From Funneliformis mosseae (Eukaryota > Glomeromycota > Glomeromycetes > Glomerales > Glomeraceae), in contig CAJVPP010002218.1 of the NCBI GenBank assembly GCA_910592005.1, positions 1 to 15,811 on the forward strand: a stretch of DNA of 15,811 nucleotides, written 5' to 3'. Numbering within the stretch: the first letter of the stretch is position 1; each line of letters opens with the position of its first letter. Positions 1 to 9,056 of the stretch are shown here, in pieces. The position numbers and the translations under genes are program-made. Under the pieces are notes generated by a model. The model was not told where the DNA came from and made no database searches. It was given only the letters and a program-made list of their open reading frames with translations.

Positions 1-194
1 CTTTGTCGAAGAATCTTGTTGAATAGACGATGATTGTGACTTTGTCGAAGAATCTTGTTGAATAGACGATGATTGTGACTTTGTCGAAGAATCTTGTTGA
101 ATAGACGATGATTGTGACTTTGTCGAAGAATCTTGTTGAATAGACGATGATTGTGCCGTCGTTGAAAAATCTTGTTCAATAAGCGAGGATTGAG
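1..194 (-). repeat. 39-bp in-frame minisatellite in the START gene tail
   Basis: Four head-to-tail copies of a 39-bp unit lie at 1-39, 40-78, 79-117 and 118-156. The first three are identical and the fourth differs only in its last base. A diverged copy follows at about 157-194. The unit is 13 codons, so the array encodes a repeated 13-residue Ser/Gln/Asp/Thr-rich block (SSSIQQDSSTKSQ) in the C-terminal tail without changing frame. Near-perfect identity suggests recent expansion or ongoing homogenisation. The array reaches base 1, so its total copy number is unknown. Confidence 0.95.
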
Positions 195-1434
195 TTGTTG
201 ATGAAGAAGATTGTGGAACATCTGATGATGGAGGACTTTTAGGCGAATGTGAATCGTCCTGATGAGACAAGGAACCATTTGGAATTTCTCTAGTGGAAAT
301 CGAGTTTTCATGTTGTTTAGTTGAACTTAGTTTCTCGGAAACATCACGTATAACCGTAAATGAGATTTTCTTCCTCGCAACTTTAACTTCCGCATCTTCC
401 GAATTACGATTATCACTATAATAATGGTCAAATTTGATTAATAAATACTTAAATATTGTACAAAAAAAAAAAAAAAAAGAGGGATATCTTACTTTACAAC
501 GTTAGGAGAAACTTCATGAGCAGATACTGGAGGGGTGGATTCAATTATTATTGGGGGAGGACCATTCTTTTTCAAATATTGATCAATAGTATTCATCACA
601 AGGGGACGTCTTGACAAAACAGTCTTTGCAAGGATTGACGGAACCCATCCTTTAATTTTGGTTTGAAGAACATAAGTAAGTTTTGTCTTTGGTGGATCGT
701 AAGTCAAAGGTTCGAGAATCCACCCATTAAGTTGAATGTGAGCCCGGATCCTATTAGCGATGATTGGGACTTTTGAGGTCTCAACCGAGGTAGTCACAAA
801 ATAGATCGCTCCTTCTTCGGTGCATTCAATCCTTTCCACCAAGGATAAATCTCTAGTTCTTTTAAAAATGAAACATAATTAATTCGTATTTGTTTAGGCG
901 CAGTAGATTTTTTTTTTTTTTTTTGTCTCGATAATTACTTGGAACCGGCCAATGCTTGCATAACCATGTAAGTTAAACTTGTTGTTTCGTTTAAATTTTC
1001 AACGAGACTTCCCTCCTCATACCTAATGTTTAAATTAATGATTCGTTAAAAATTTAGGGAACCAAAATGATCGACAGCTGCGCCAAGACAACATACCAAT
1101 CATCCCAAAGTTTTCTCATACTAATAACGGCGAAAACAGATTGCGGAGTGTACCCATCAATTACATGTTCACCCATAAAGACCGGTAATTTATCACCTTT
1201 CGAGATTCCAGGTTTATTATAAACCACCACACCATTCTTATGTTGGAACTCTTTTTTCCATCCTGGTTCACTCACCACGTTTTTTAAATTTTGTAAAGCA
1301 GTATCGGCTTTTTGTATGTGATATTGTGGGGTCATTTTAATAGGGTCATAAGAGGTTCTGATAGATTCTTCTTCTCCTCCACTTGAATAATTTGATTCTT
1401 CAACGAAATTTTCATCGTATTGTTGATCCGACAT
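1..1434 (-). CDS. START-domain lipid-transfer protein, 3' end beyond window
   Basis: Joined exons on the minus strand: 1434-1097, 1022-939, 852-493, 415-<1. All three introns (74, 86 and 77 bases) are GT-AG and all junctions are phase 2. At least 399 residues are visible. After an acidic N-terminus, residues about 40-250 form one START (StAR-related lipid transfer) domain. Recognisable pieces are the LWDDWYEEGSLVENLNE stretch (about 109-125), LTYMVMQA, the VERIECTEEGAIYF strand, and GGWxLEP-like GWILEPL followed by TYVLQTKIKGWVPS. The family binds a lipid in a hydrophobic pocket and usually acts in cytosol or at membrane contacts; the ligand cannot be read from sequence. The tail from residue 261 is Ser/Gln/Pro-rich, presumably disordered, and enters a 13-residue tandem repeat at the edge. 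Without splicing at 492 the protein would stop at 489; the good GTAAGA donor and in-frame continuation favour splicing. No signal peptide or membrane segment is seen in the visible part. Confidence 0.88.
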
Positions 1435-2410
1435 TTTTTTTTTTTAATCTTTGAAAAAAATGACTTTTTTTTATCCCTGTCAAAGAGGAAAATTTCTTTT
1501 TTTTTTTTTATTGTTGAAAAATAATGAGCGTTTTATATTAAAAAAAAACCTTTTTATAAATTATTTGCTATTTAAGAGTTATAAATGAAATTAATTATTA
1601 ATTAATGATAAGAATGTGAAAATGAATGAAAATCGGTAAACAAGAACGGAAATGTATGAGGATCAAATGGATCAAAGAGAAATTTCAAATCATAAATAAT
1701 AAGAAAAAAAAGAAGAGATAGAGAGAGAGGGGGGAAATAAAACCAATTGCTCATGAAAAAAGAGAAGGCATAAAGATTATTTTTATTATATTATTTTTTA
1801 CTCGGTTATAATCAACCCGCTTTTTAAAAAAAAAAAATAAAAAAATTCCTTTATTCGGCCGACGATAATAATGATGATGATGTACAGAAATTTTCAGACA
1901 TCCGAAATTAGCAAACAAAAAAGATCAACCACACACGAGATTTTATGCAATATTATAAAGACGATTTGTTTTTATTCTCTTTACAAGTTTTTCTTTTTCA
2001 ATCATTAATAAATTAATAAATATTCTTTTTTATAACATTCATTTTCGGTAAATCTTGTAAATCTGAATATTTTTTTTTTTTTTATTAAAATACTTGCTGT
2101 TTCAGGAATTAATTAGATGATCAATGACACGTGTCATCTTACGAAACTTGCTTAGCGTTGTAGAATGGCATGTGTTAATCCTTGAAAAGGAGAAATTATC
2201 ATAATATATATAAAAGTTCGAAAAAATTTTTTCTTTATCAATCTAATGCAACTGGATTTTTTACTTTTACTTTTTGAAATATAATTTACATATTTTATTT
2301 ATTTCGATGTAAAATAATTGAATTAGTAAATTGAAATATGAAGATAAAATACAAAAAATCTATAGTATTTAAATAAAGAATAAAAAAAATTATATATAAA
2401 TATTTATATA
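1435..2410. other. intergenic region, START promoter and 3' flank of VHS-GAT gene
   Basis: No credible coding sequence. The part near 1435-1520 holds several T/A homopolymers just upstream of the START gene's ATG. A purine-rich stretch lies at about 1700-1735 and a TCGGCCGA palindrome at 1855-1862. A 14-bp G-box palindrome is at 2124-2137. The remainder towards 2410 is very AT-rich and should contain the 3' UTR of the minus-strand gene ending at 2411. Confidence 0.7.
2124..2137. promoter_or_regulatory. 14-bp perfect palindrome with CACGTG core
   Basis: ATGACACGTGTCAT is a perfect inverted repeat centred on CACGTG, the core bound by bHLH factors in fungi (Cbf1/Pho4 type). It lies 690 bases upstream of the START gene ATG and 274 bases past the stop of the VHS-GAT gene. 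Its use as a binding site is inferred from motif and symmetry only. Confidence 0.35.
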
Positions 2411-4166
2411 TTAAATTATGATATGTTCTTGTCGTCCGTTAATATTATTGTTGCTATTTGGAGGTTTATAATCAGATGGTTCTAAAGGAGCAACTATATT
2501 AGGATATTGTGGTTGGACCTCTGAAGCTGGTTGTTCTTCCTCAAATAATGTGGTATCATTATATATGGATGCTGGCAATTTTGGGGGATCATTATATATG
2601 GAAGTTCTATTTGGAAATTCATTATATAAAGGTGAATGATTATTGCTTGTGTTATAATTTTGTGCCGAGTCATAAAATTTTGACGCGGGCATTTTGCTAA
2701 TGAAAAGGAAAAAATCATTTTTTTTTTTCTTGGATTAGTTGATCATTCTCGTAAATATCATACAATATTACAACAATAATTTTACCCTAATGCTTTTGCA
2801 CTCGGACCCGACACGATGGGATCATATTCCGCCTCGTTTGGATCCGCAAATGGATCACGTGACGATGAACCACCCACTCCAGCTCCTTCATGATCCAGAT
2901 GATATGATCCCCTAAATGATTGCCTCTATAAAAATAGGAAAAACATATATATATACATATTATTTCATTTTTTTATATAATAAAATAGTTAAATATAGAA
3001 TGAATTTATTTACTTGAGATTCTTGTTTTGCTATTTTGACTTGTCCCCTTTCAACCATATCCTCATACATTTTAAATGAATTCAAAAAATCCTGATTAAC
3101 CGAAAGAAGAGTATTCATCCATTGTTCGTCTTGAATTTCAGATATATAACTCATGATGTTTTGATGTAACGATTTGCATTTTGTATAAAATTCTTGAATC
3201 AATTCATTTTTAGTAATATCCTCACTCTCGGGATCCGTAAACGACAAAGTCTGTGTGAATAATTGTACATTATTCTTTGAAACTTCAATGTCTTCGGTAA
3301 TTTTGGCCTTTGCTGACTGATTCAAAATAAAAATTATTAGAGAAATCAACTCGACCCTTTAATGAAAAAATCATTCATCACTTACGACATCGTGAGAGAT
3401 ATTTGTCTTTTGAACAGGATATGAAGCGGGTCTCTATGTAAGAATCAAACATGAAAAATAAATCTTAGTGAATTCAATAAATAACAATGATCTATCTATC
3501 TATAATATCATACCTGAGCTTGTACCGGAGTTTGAACTGGAGTTTGAACACCGGTTAGCCCCGTTAACCTCGTATAGAGATTCGATATTTGATACAAACT
3601 AGGTTCATTTTGGAACATTTCAGTTAAATCACTCAACAATGAGATTATTTTATTTTTGATTACATCATCTGTACTTTGGGAAGTTGCTACCAATTCCAGA
3701 TCATCAAGGAATTTTTTGGATGCAATCTCCGCATGAAACTTTGCTCCACAATTATCCACCATGGATTTTAACACCTAATCCAACATATTTAAAGAATTTT
3801 TAATTAATCATGATAAGAAGATAATTGATCAACTAATAATAATAATAATAAAACATACGGTTAACGTTCGATGTTGAACGTTTACTGATTTTGACAATCT
3901 CTTCCTGATGAATTTTGCTGCTTCTTTTGCTCCATTCTCTGACGCATTTACCGCATTACAAGTGTTTATGATCAAACCCCAATCATCTTCCTTCTTATTG
4001 ACACACTGTTCTATAATTTATAGTTCGAATCGTTAAAAATCAAAAGCAAGGCAATATATATACGCATGTAACAAAAAAAAAAAAAAAAAAAGGAGAGAGG
4101 AGCAGGAAAGCCAGATTTACCTAAATATTCAGAGACAATGGTTCTTGATTTATCAAATAATCTCAT
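2411..4166 (-). CDS. VHS and GAT domain endosomal sorting adaptor (LSB5/TOM1-like)
   Basis: Seven exons on the minus strand: 4166-4121, 4010-3859, 3774-3514, 3433-3386, 3316-3014, 2925-2786, 2696-2411. All introns are GT-AG with matching phases, giving 411 residues. Residues 1 to about 140 are a VHS domain, with EDDWGLIINTCNAVN, the following AKEAAKFIRKRL helix, then LTVLKSMVDNCGAKFH matching the family's LTLLETCVKNCG core. A TPVQ-repeat linker (about 143-153) follows. A helical GAT domain at about 170-268 contains CKSLHQNIMSYI and MYEDMVERG. Such proteins bind ubiquitinated cargo and clathrin or ESCRT partners at endosomes and the trans-Golgi. The tail is disordered, with a DPF tripeptide (294-296) and an Asn-rich end. 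No gamma-adaptin ear domain is present, so it is closer to LSB5/TOM1 than to GGA. The first exon is short; upstream in-frame sequence to an ATG at 4388 is low-complexity Lys/Ile and was not used. Confidence 0.87.
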
Positions 4167-4687
4167 TCTATTTATTAAATAATTTGAATATAAAAAAATC
4201 GGCGAGTATAACGAGCTATTGCGATCAAATTTGTATACGTTACTCGTTAGCTTTTTTTTTTTTTTTTTATTTTTTATTTTTATTTTTATTTTGCTTTTAA
4301 ACTTTCCCAGCAATCGACGCTTTAACAGACACACCTTTAGTATTTGTAAATTGAAATTTGACAAAATTTTAATAGGTGGGAGCGACAAGTAATTTATATT
4401 AAGAGTTTAAATTCTGTTTGTGGGACAAACCTTTTCACTTTATTAATTAATATTTTGAATCGAAACCTGAATTTGGGAATGATTCTTCCTTTTGGGGTGA
4501 ATAAAACAAACCCCTCATTTGATATGTGATACAAACATTCTTGGCATTCATTGCCAACTGACAATGAATTTACTTCATTCATTTTTCATTTTCTCTTGGC
4601 TCCCGTTTAAAAAAATCTCATGAATCATACTTTAGGGACCAAGGTTTTGAGAGCTGGGCAACTCACCCTAGCGGATTAACCATAAGT
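4167..4687. other. intergenic region between VHS-GAT gene and SSU72
   Basis: Promoter and 5' leader of the VHS-GAT gene plus 3' flank of SSU72. It has a long T tract at about 4252-4268. A 62-codon minus-strand ORF at 4582-4394 has no family match I recognise and could be a chance or leader ORF. The less AT-rich part, 4440-4690, has no recognisable tRNA fold or other RNA gene. Confidence 0.6.
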
Positions 4688-5765
4688 TTAAAAATACGCC
4701 ACGGAATGAAGTAAATCATATTTATATTTTTCTTGCCACTCTTGTAAAATTCCCGGAACCGTTTCATCCAGATCAGCCACTTGTTCATTGTCAATCTGAG
4801 TGTCGCCAAAGAATTTGTTTCGAAATATGGATACACATATACATATATATATATAGTTATTTTTATTTTCAATCATTTGTTTCAGTACAATAAGTATCAT
4901 AATAATCAAGGGTGGGATGGAAAGAAAAAAATTTTCGATCATGTTAGATGGTTTTTTCCAAATAATTCCCGACATATTTAACTTTATCAAAATGGGTAAA
5001 ATAAAATAAAAAATAAAAAATTTGGTACAAGCAAAAGACAACAAATGAGTAATGAAATGTGAGTACACAAACCATTTGAGCCAGCTGTAATATAGCACGA
5101 CCTCCAATCATTGCATCCTCATGATTGTCTTTAATGTCAATGTTTATCACATGAACGGGTTTATTCTTATGCTCCCCTCTATCCGTTAAATCTAATGATC
5201 CGTAAAATTTGTTAACGTAAATTAAAACTTTTGCAAGCTTTAATAAAATAAAATACCTTCACAAATAGCATCAAAACATCGTTCTTCACAGGTTATGATT
5301 ACATCAAAAGTTTCATTTGCTTCGGTATACCATTGTTCAGGAGCCAACTTAATCTTTCTGTTTCTATCCAACATATCCAATAATCCATTTTGTTTATACC
5401 TTTTCAAATTTTAATTGAAACTTTTTGATAAATTTAAATGTTTAACGTATAAAAAACATGATCGATCGCGATATAAATTACAATTTAGTGTCCTTCTCGT
5501 ATAAATCTTTAAACATATAATCGTATGGAGTTCCAAATGGATAAATATTTGGCCTATCGAGGCTTGGCCCGGGAAGCCTAACCGCAGAGCCTGTGCCATA
5601 TGATTTTACCTTGAAGCCATATTTGCTATCATAATAATATAATCAGACGTGTATCTTAATTTGAAACAAGGTTATTCTATAAACTTACGTGAGTACATGG
5701 TGTGCTTCCATGCTACGATTTTGGTTGCTTGCGCAAACGACTGCAAAATTTCTACCCACTCCCAT
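4688..5765 (-). CDS. SSU72: RNA polymerase II CTD phosphatase SSU72
   Basis: Five exons: 5765-5689, 5625-5482, 5399-5257, 5191-5073, 4795-4688, joined in frame to 196 residues, the usual family length. The N-terminus carries the low-molecular-weight phosphatase signature C-x5-R as CASNQNR (C11 to R17). Next come [42 protein letters not shown] and TCEER, all SSU72 hallmarks. The aspartate loop reads [11 protein letters not shown], with D143 as expected general acid. The C-terminus [20 protein letters not shown] matches the conserved family end. In characterised fungi and animals the enzyme dephosphorylates Ser5/Ser7 of the Pol II CTD within the cleavage-polyadenylation machinery in the nucleus. 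Intron 4 (277 bases) is about three times longer than the others. Its donor could be GTTTGT at 5072 or GTACTC at 5066, a difference of two residues (Val-Cys) after Met161. Confidence 0.95.
4831..4855. repeat. TA-rich microsatellite in SSU72 intron 4
   Basis: An alternating ATAC/ATAT tract ending in a run of about seven AT steps, inside the long fourth intron of SSU72 close to its acceptor at 4796. It is probably length-variable between isolates. Confidence 0.7.
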
Positions 5766-5847
5766 AATTTATACCAAAAAAAAAAAAAAAGGAAAAATTG
5801 GGGTTCAAAAAAAAAGCCGAGAGATTTTACGATATTTATAAATGGAA

Positions 5848-5855
5848 TCACGTGA
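5848..5855. promoter_or_regulatory. TCACGTGA element upstream of SSU72
   Basis: A perfect 8-bp palindrome with a CACGTG core, 83 bases upstream of the SSU72 ATG (minus strand) and just past the stop codon of the upstream hydrolase gene. The same octamer occurs at a similar distance upstream of the mitochondrial RRM gene. A CBF1-like bHLH site is the likely reading, inferred from motif alone. Confidence 0.4.
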
Positions 5856-5914
5856 ATGTGTGATCGTATCACATTAATTTTATTAAATTAGCAATAATAA
5901 TAGTATAAGTATAA

Positions 5915-7328
5915 TTAATTCATAATTTTTGTTAATAAAAATTCACCAATAGATTCAAAATAACCCGGTTGCGCAACTGTGTCTGCATGCGTTCCATAGG
6001 GAAACGATTTTATTATTTTCCCACCTTCGGTTTCTGCTAATTCATATAATTTATTAACATGTTCTTTTGGAATAAGGTCATCATTTGCTCCCGAAAGAAA
6101 TAATATTGGAATTCGCTTTATATTTTGAATAGCTTTCTCTGAATCCCACTTTTGCGTGCAAAAGAATGAAAAGTGACGAAGTTGTGGGATGACGTGAGGT
6201 ACTACCTTTGGCTAAGAATTTATAAAAAAAAGAATTGACAATTAGATTATATGAATCTAATCATGCAAAGCATAAATTCGATGTTAAACTTACAATGCTA
6301 AGAAAGGTATTTTCAACTATGAGACCTGAAACCTAAAGAATATCAAATAAATCAAAGTTGTTAAACAAATTTTGAAATATTAAGATCTCACATAACTTAT
6401 AAACCGACTTTATCTTCGTTTTTTGATACTAAATCGATCGATACTGCGCCTCCAAGCGACTGACCATATACCACTACTTTTGTGTGTTTGAATACTTCAT
6501 GTTTCATAATAAAATCCAACGCGGTCTAAAAAAGTAAATAAATGTTTAATGATCTTAAAGAAACCGGTAAAGAAGCACAAGCGTAAAAAGCAAGTAGATG
6601 CAAAAGACGTACTTGAGCATCTATTTTAAGTCCTTTTTCTGAAGGAGATCCTTCGCTAAATCCGTACCTAGACGATCGAATATTATGTCAATCACATTTT
6701 TTTTTTAAAAAGAAAAAACTAAAAATTCTTACCCTCTATAAGAAAGCATGACTATGTTACATCTGAAATCATCGTTATCATATAATCGCTCCGTAATCGG
6801 TAAACAAAGCCCCTTTTAAATGAACGATTAATAAAAGTCGTTTCTAAATCGGTTTGCATTAATTACGATCTTGAATATCTTACCATATTCCCCGCATTTC
6901 CCTAATATCGAATTGTTCAAATAAATTTTTAAAAATAATTTTATCAAATTCGAAGAATCCCAATAAATGCCATTAGAGAAATCACAATACTCACGTGACA
7001 AAATAAAATCGTTGGCCTTTTACGTGCTTCTGTATCATTTCCTTGCTGTATGACATAAATTCGAATTTTAATTTTATCGGACGTAGTCAACGTTACTTCT
7101 TGGTATGGCATGTCATATTCGGATGGGGTTGGAACCTATTAATTCGATTTTTTAAGATCATATAATAACTTATAAAATGATTCATTAAAATGATTCATAA
7201 ATGGGTTTACTTACGCATTCTCTTGACCCTTCTGGATAATTTGCAAGATATAATAAATTACATTGAAATGAACAAACAAAAGAAGCACCGGCAACAAAAA
7301 ATTTAAAATATTTGGTGCAGGTATCCAT
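5915..7328 (-). CDS. BEM46/ABHD13-like membrane-anchored alpha/beta hydrolase
   Basis: Eight exons: 7328-7215, 7135-6995, 6901-6884, 6812-6733, 6667-6613, 6525-6405, 6325-6294, 6211-5915, all GT-AG and in frame, giving 285 residues. A hydrophobic N-terminus (about 6-30) should anchor it in the ER or another membrane. The fold's motifs appear in order: oxyanion loop HGNAGNM (85-91), SYRGYGFSEGSPSEKGLKID, nucleophile elbow GQSLGG with S159, IVENTFLSI, SGANDDLIP with D231, and YGTHADT with H262. These complete the Ser-Asp-His triad. The BEM46/ABHD13 family is conserved in eukaryotes and linked to membrane and polarity functions in fungi; its substrate is uncertain. Exon 3 is only 18 nt and codes GNAGNM. 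At the exon 6/7 junction an alternative donor (6408) and acceptor (6332) would read KVSGLIV instead of KVGLIV; the longer form fits relatives better but uses a poor GTCGGT donor. Confidence 0.9.
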
Positions 7329-7635
7329 TATTGTTTGACTTTATATAATTTCAATGGGAGGGAAAAAAAAAAGAAAAAGAAAAAGTCTATAAAAGAATTC
7401 ACAATGAAAATGATCGTTTTTGTGAGATAGATAAATTTTTTGTGCGCGTGTAACCATTCGTTCATTTTTGATAAATGCACAGATACACCAGAAAATTTTT
7501 GTTGATGAGAAATTTCTAAATGCAGTAAGGTTTTCCCACTGTATTATTTGTACAACGGCTAATTTAAATCAACAAGTTTTTTTTTTGATTGTATCTAAAA
7601 AGAGTTTTGGGCGTTAAAAAAAAAAAAACTCGCAA
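7329..7635. promoter_or_regulatory. shared divergent promoter region of hydrolase and aldo-keto reductase
   Basis: 307 bases separate the two divergent ATGs. The region holds purine runs near 7360-7385, a T tract at about 7579-7586 and an A tract just before the reductase ATG. No clear canonical TATA box or named motif was recognised. That both promoters lie here follows from gene orientation; co-regulation is only a possibility. Confidence 0.6.
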
Positions 7636-9019
7636 ATGTCGAACATTCCAAAATTCGTTCTTAATAATGGGATGAAAATTCCCGCACTCGGGTGTAATTA
7701 TCAGTATCATTTTTTAACTAAAAGTTGGTTTGCAAATGTTAACATAATTAGTATTTTTTATTAGTTGGAACTTATCAAATAAGAAAGTGTGAAGATGTTG
7801 ATAAATCGATAAAAAGTGCCGTTATGTCTGGATACAGACTTATCGGTATTATTTATATATATCTATATATATATATGGATGAATCTGATTTTGTTTGTTT
7901 TAAAAATTTTATCTTAATAACTTTAATTTTACATGATAGATTCAGCAATTGGATATAAAAATGAAGATTCAATTGGCAAAGCTATCAAAGAATTGATTGA
8001 AGATCCTTCCTTGGGTCTTAAACGCGAAGATTTTTTTATTACAACCAAACTTCGTTAGTCAATTCTATTGAGATTTTATGAATCTTATTTTTTTATTTTA
8101 TTTAAAATTAATCGAGTAAAATTTCCTTTTTAGCTCCCAATGATCAGGGATACGATTGCTGTTTAAAAGGTTATTTTTATCAACAAACTTGTTTTTGCAT
8201 CTGTTTCGATTAAATCCTCATTGATTTTCTCTTTCAGCATTCTCATGTTCGTTGAAACGATGGAAGTTTGATTATCTTGACTTATTTTTAATCCATTGGC
8301 CCGGGTAAGACAACTATAAAGTCAATATAATACATGCTTAAATACTTTGTTCGATGTTGTTCAATTTTTTTTTTTTATTACCCTGTAATAAAATTTAGGT
8401 CGCATAAATTGAAACCTTCGGATCCCAAGCATGCAGAAAATCGTAAAGGAAGTTGGGAAGCTTTAGAAAAATTATACGCGGAAGGAAAGGTTCGGTCCAT
8501 AGGAATATGCAATTATACGCATAAACATCTTACCGAACTGTTATCATATTGTACGGTAGTACCACAAGTGTTGCAATTTGAATTACATCCACTTTTATAT
8601 CAAAAAGATATAATTTATTTATGTAAAAAGCATAATATTCAAGTACAAGCTTATTCAAGTTTTGGGCAAGGAAAGTTATTGAATGGGGAAATCGATCTTC
8701 CTATTTTAAAAGTAATTGCTGATAAACATGGGGTCACTCCCGGACAAGTTTTATTAAGATGGGGATATCAACATGATGCTATCGTTATACCAAAGTCTAT
8801 AACACCAGAACGAATAAGTCAAAATGCGAATATATTTCATTTTGAATTGACAGAACAAGTAAGGGGTATTATTATTGTAAAGGATCTTAATCATAATTAT
8901 AATAATTATAATTATAACAAAAACATATGTAAATTTTTCTTTAGGAAATGGAATCTCTTGATTCCTTGAGTGAAACGCAACCAAGACGATTCTGTTGGGA
9001 TCCCACCAATATCAATTAA
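7636..9019 (+). CDS. aldo-keto reductase (AKR superfamily)
   Basis: Seven exons: 7636-7693, 7765-7845, 7940-8053, 8134-8169, 8238-8304, 8399-8858, 8945-9019, with GT-AG introns of 68-94 bases, giving 296 residues. The start [24 protein letters not shown] is typical of the family. All four catalytic residues are present at the classical spacing: D47 and Y52 in [10 protein letters not shown]83 in ITTKL, H116 in LIHWPG. Later motifs are [46 protein letters not shown], the [10 protein letters not shown] helix and the cofactor loop [17 protein letters not shown] (about 255-271), which supports NADPH use. It should be a soluble monomeric barrel enzyme reducing aldehydes or ketones to alcohols; the natural substrate cannot be inferred. 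Donor 7694 (GTAATT) was chosen over 7692 because only it yields GFGTYQ. An ATG-started reading from 8334 includes intron sequence and is not the true start. Confidence 0.93.
7852..7876. repeat. TA microsatellite in AKR intron 2
   Basis: Two runs of alternating TA separated by a single C, immediately after the donor at 7846. Likely a length-variable simple repeat with no coding effect. Confidence 0.7.
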
Positions 9020-9056
9020 CCTTACCTGAACGTTTGTTAATATGATGTAAATTAAA

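Noticed and set aside
2509..2700. Plus-strand ORF opposite the last exon of the VHS-GAT gene
   Set aside because: Antisense shadow of an exon joined in frame to the rest of the adaptor.
4394..4582. 62-codon minus-strand ORF between the VHS-GAT gene and SSU72
   Set aside because: Starts with ATG but matches no family I recognise and lies in the presumed leader/promoter; better explained as chance or an upstream ORF.
4640..4690. GC-richer patch resembling part of a tRNA or tRNA-derived SINE
   Set aside because: No cloverleaf or clean A/B box could be drawn on either strand.
4663..5150. Several overlapping ORFs on both strands over the SSU72 3' half
   Set aside because: They run through intron 4 or read other frames of the conserved SSU72 exons.
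8334..8398. ATG-started extension in front of the large AKR exon
   Set aside because: It translates intron 5 (donor 8305, acceptor 8398); the true upstream exons supply the expected catalytic residues.
8754..8984. Minus-strand ORF opposite the end of the AKR gene
   Set aside because: Antisense to the conserved AKR exon; low-complexity Ile run comes from the intron.
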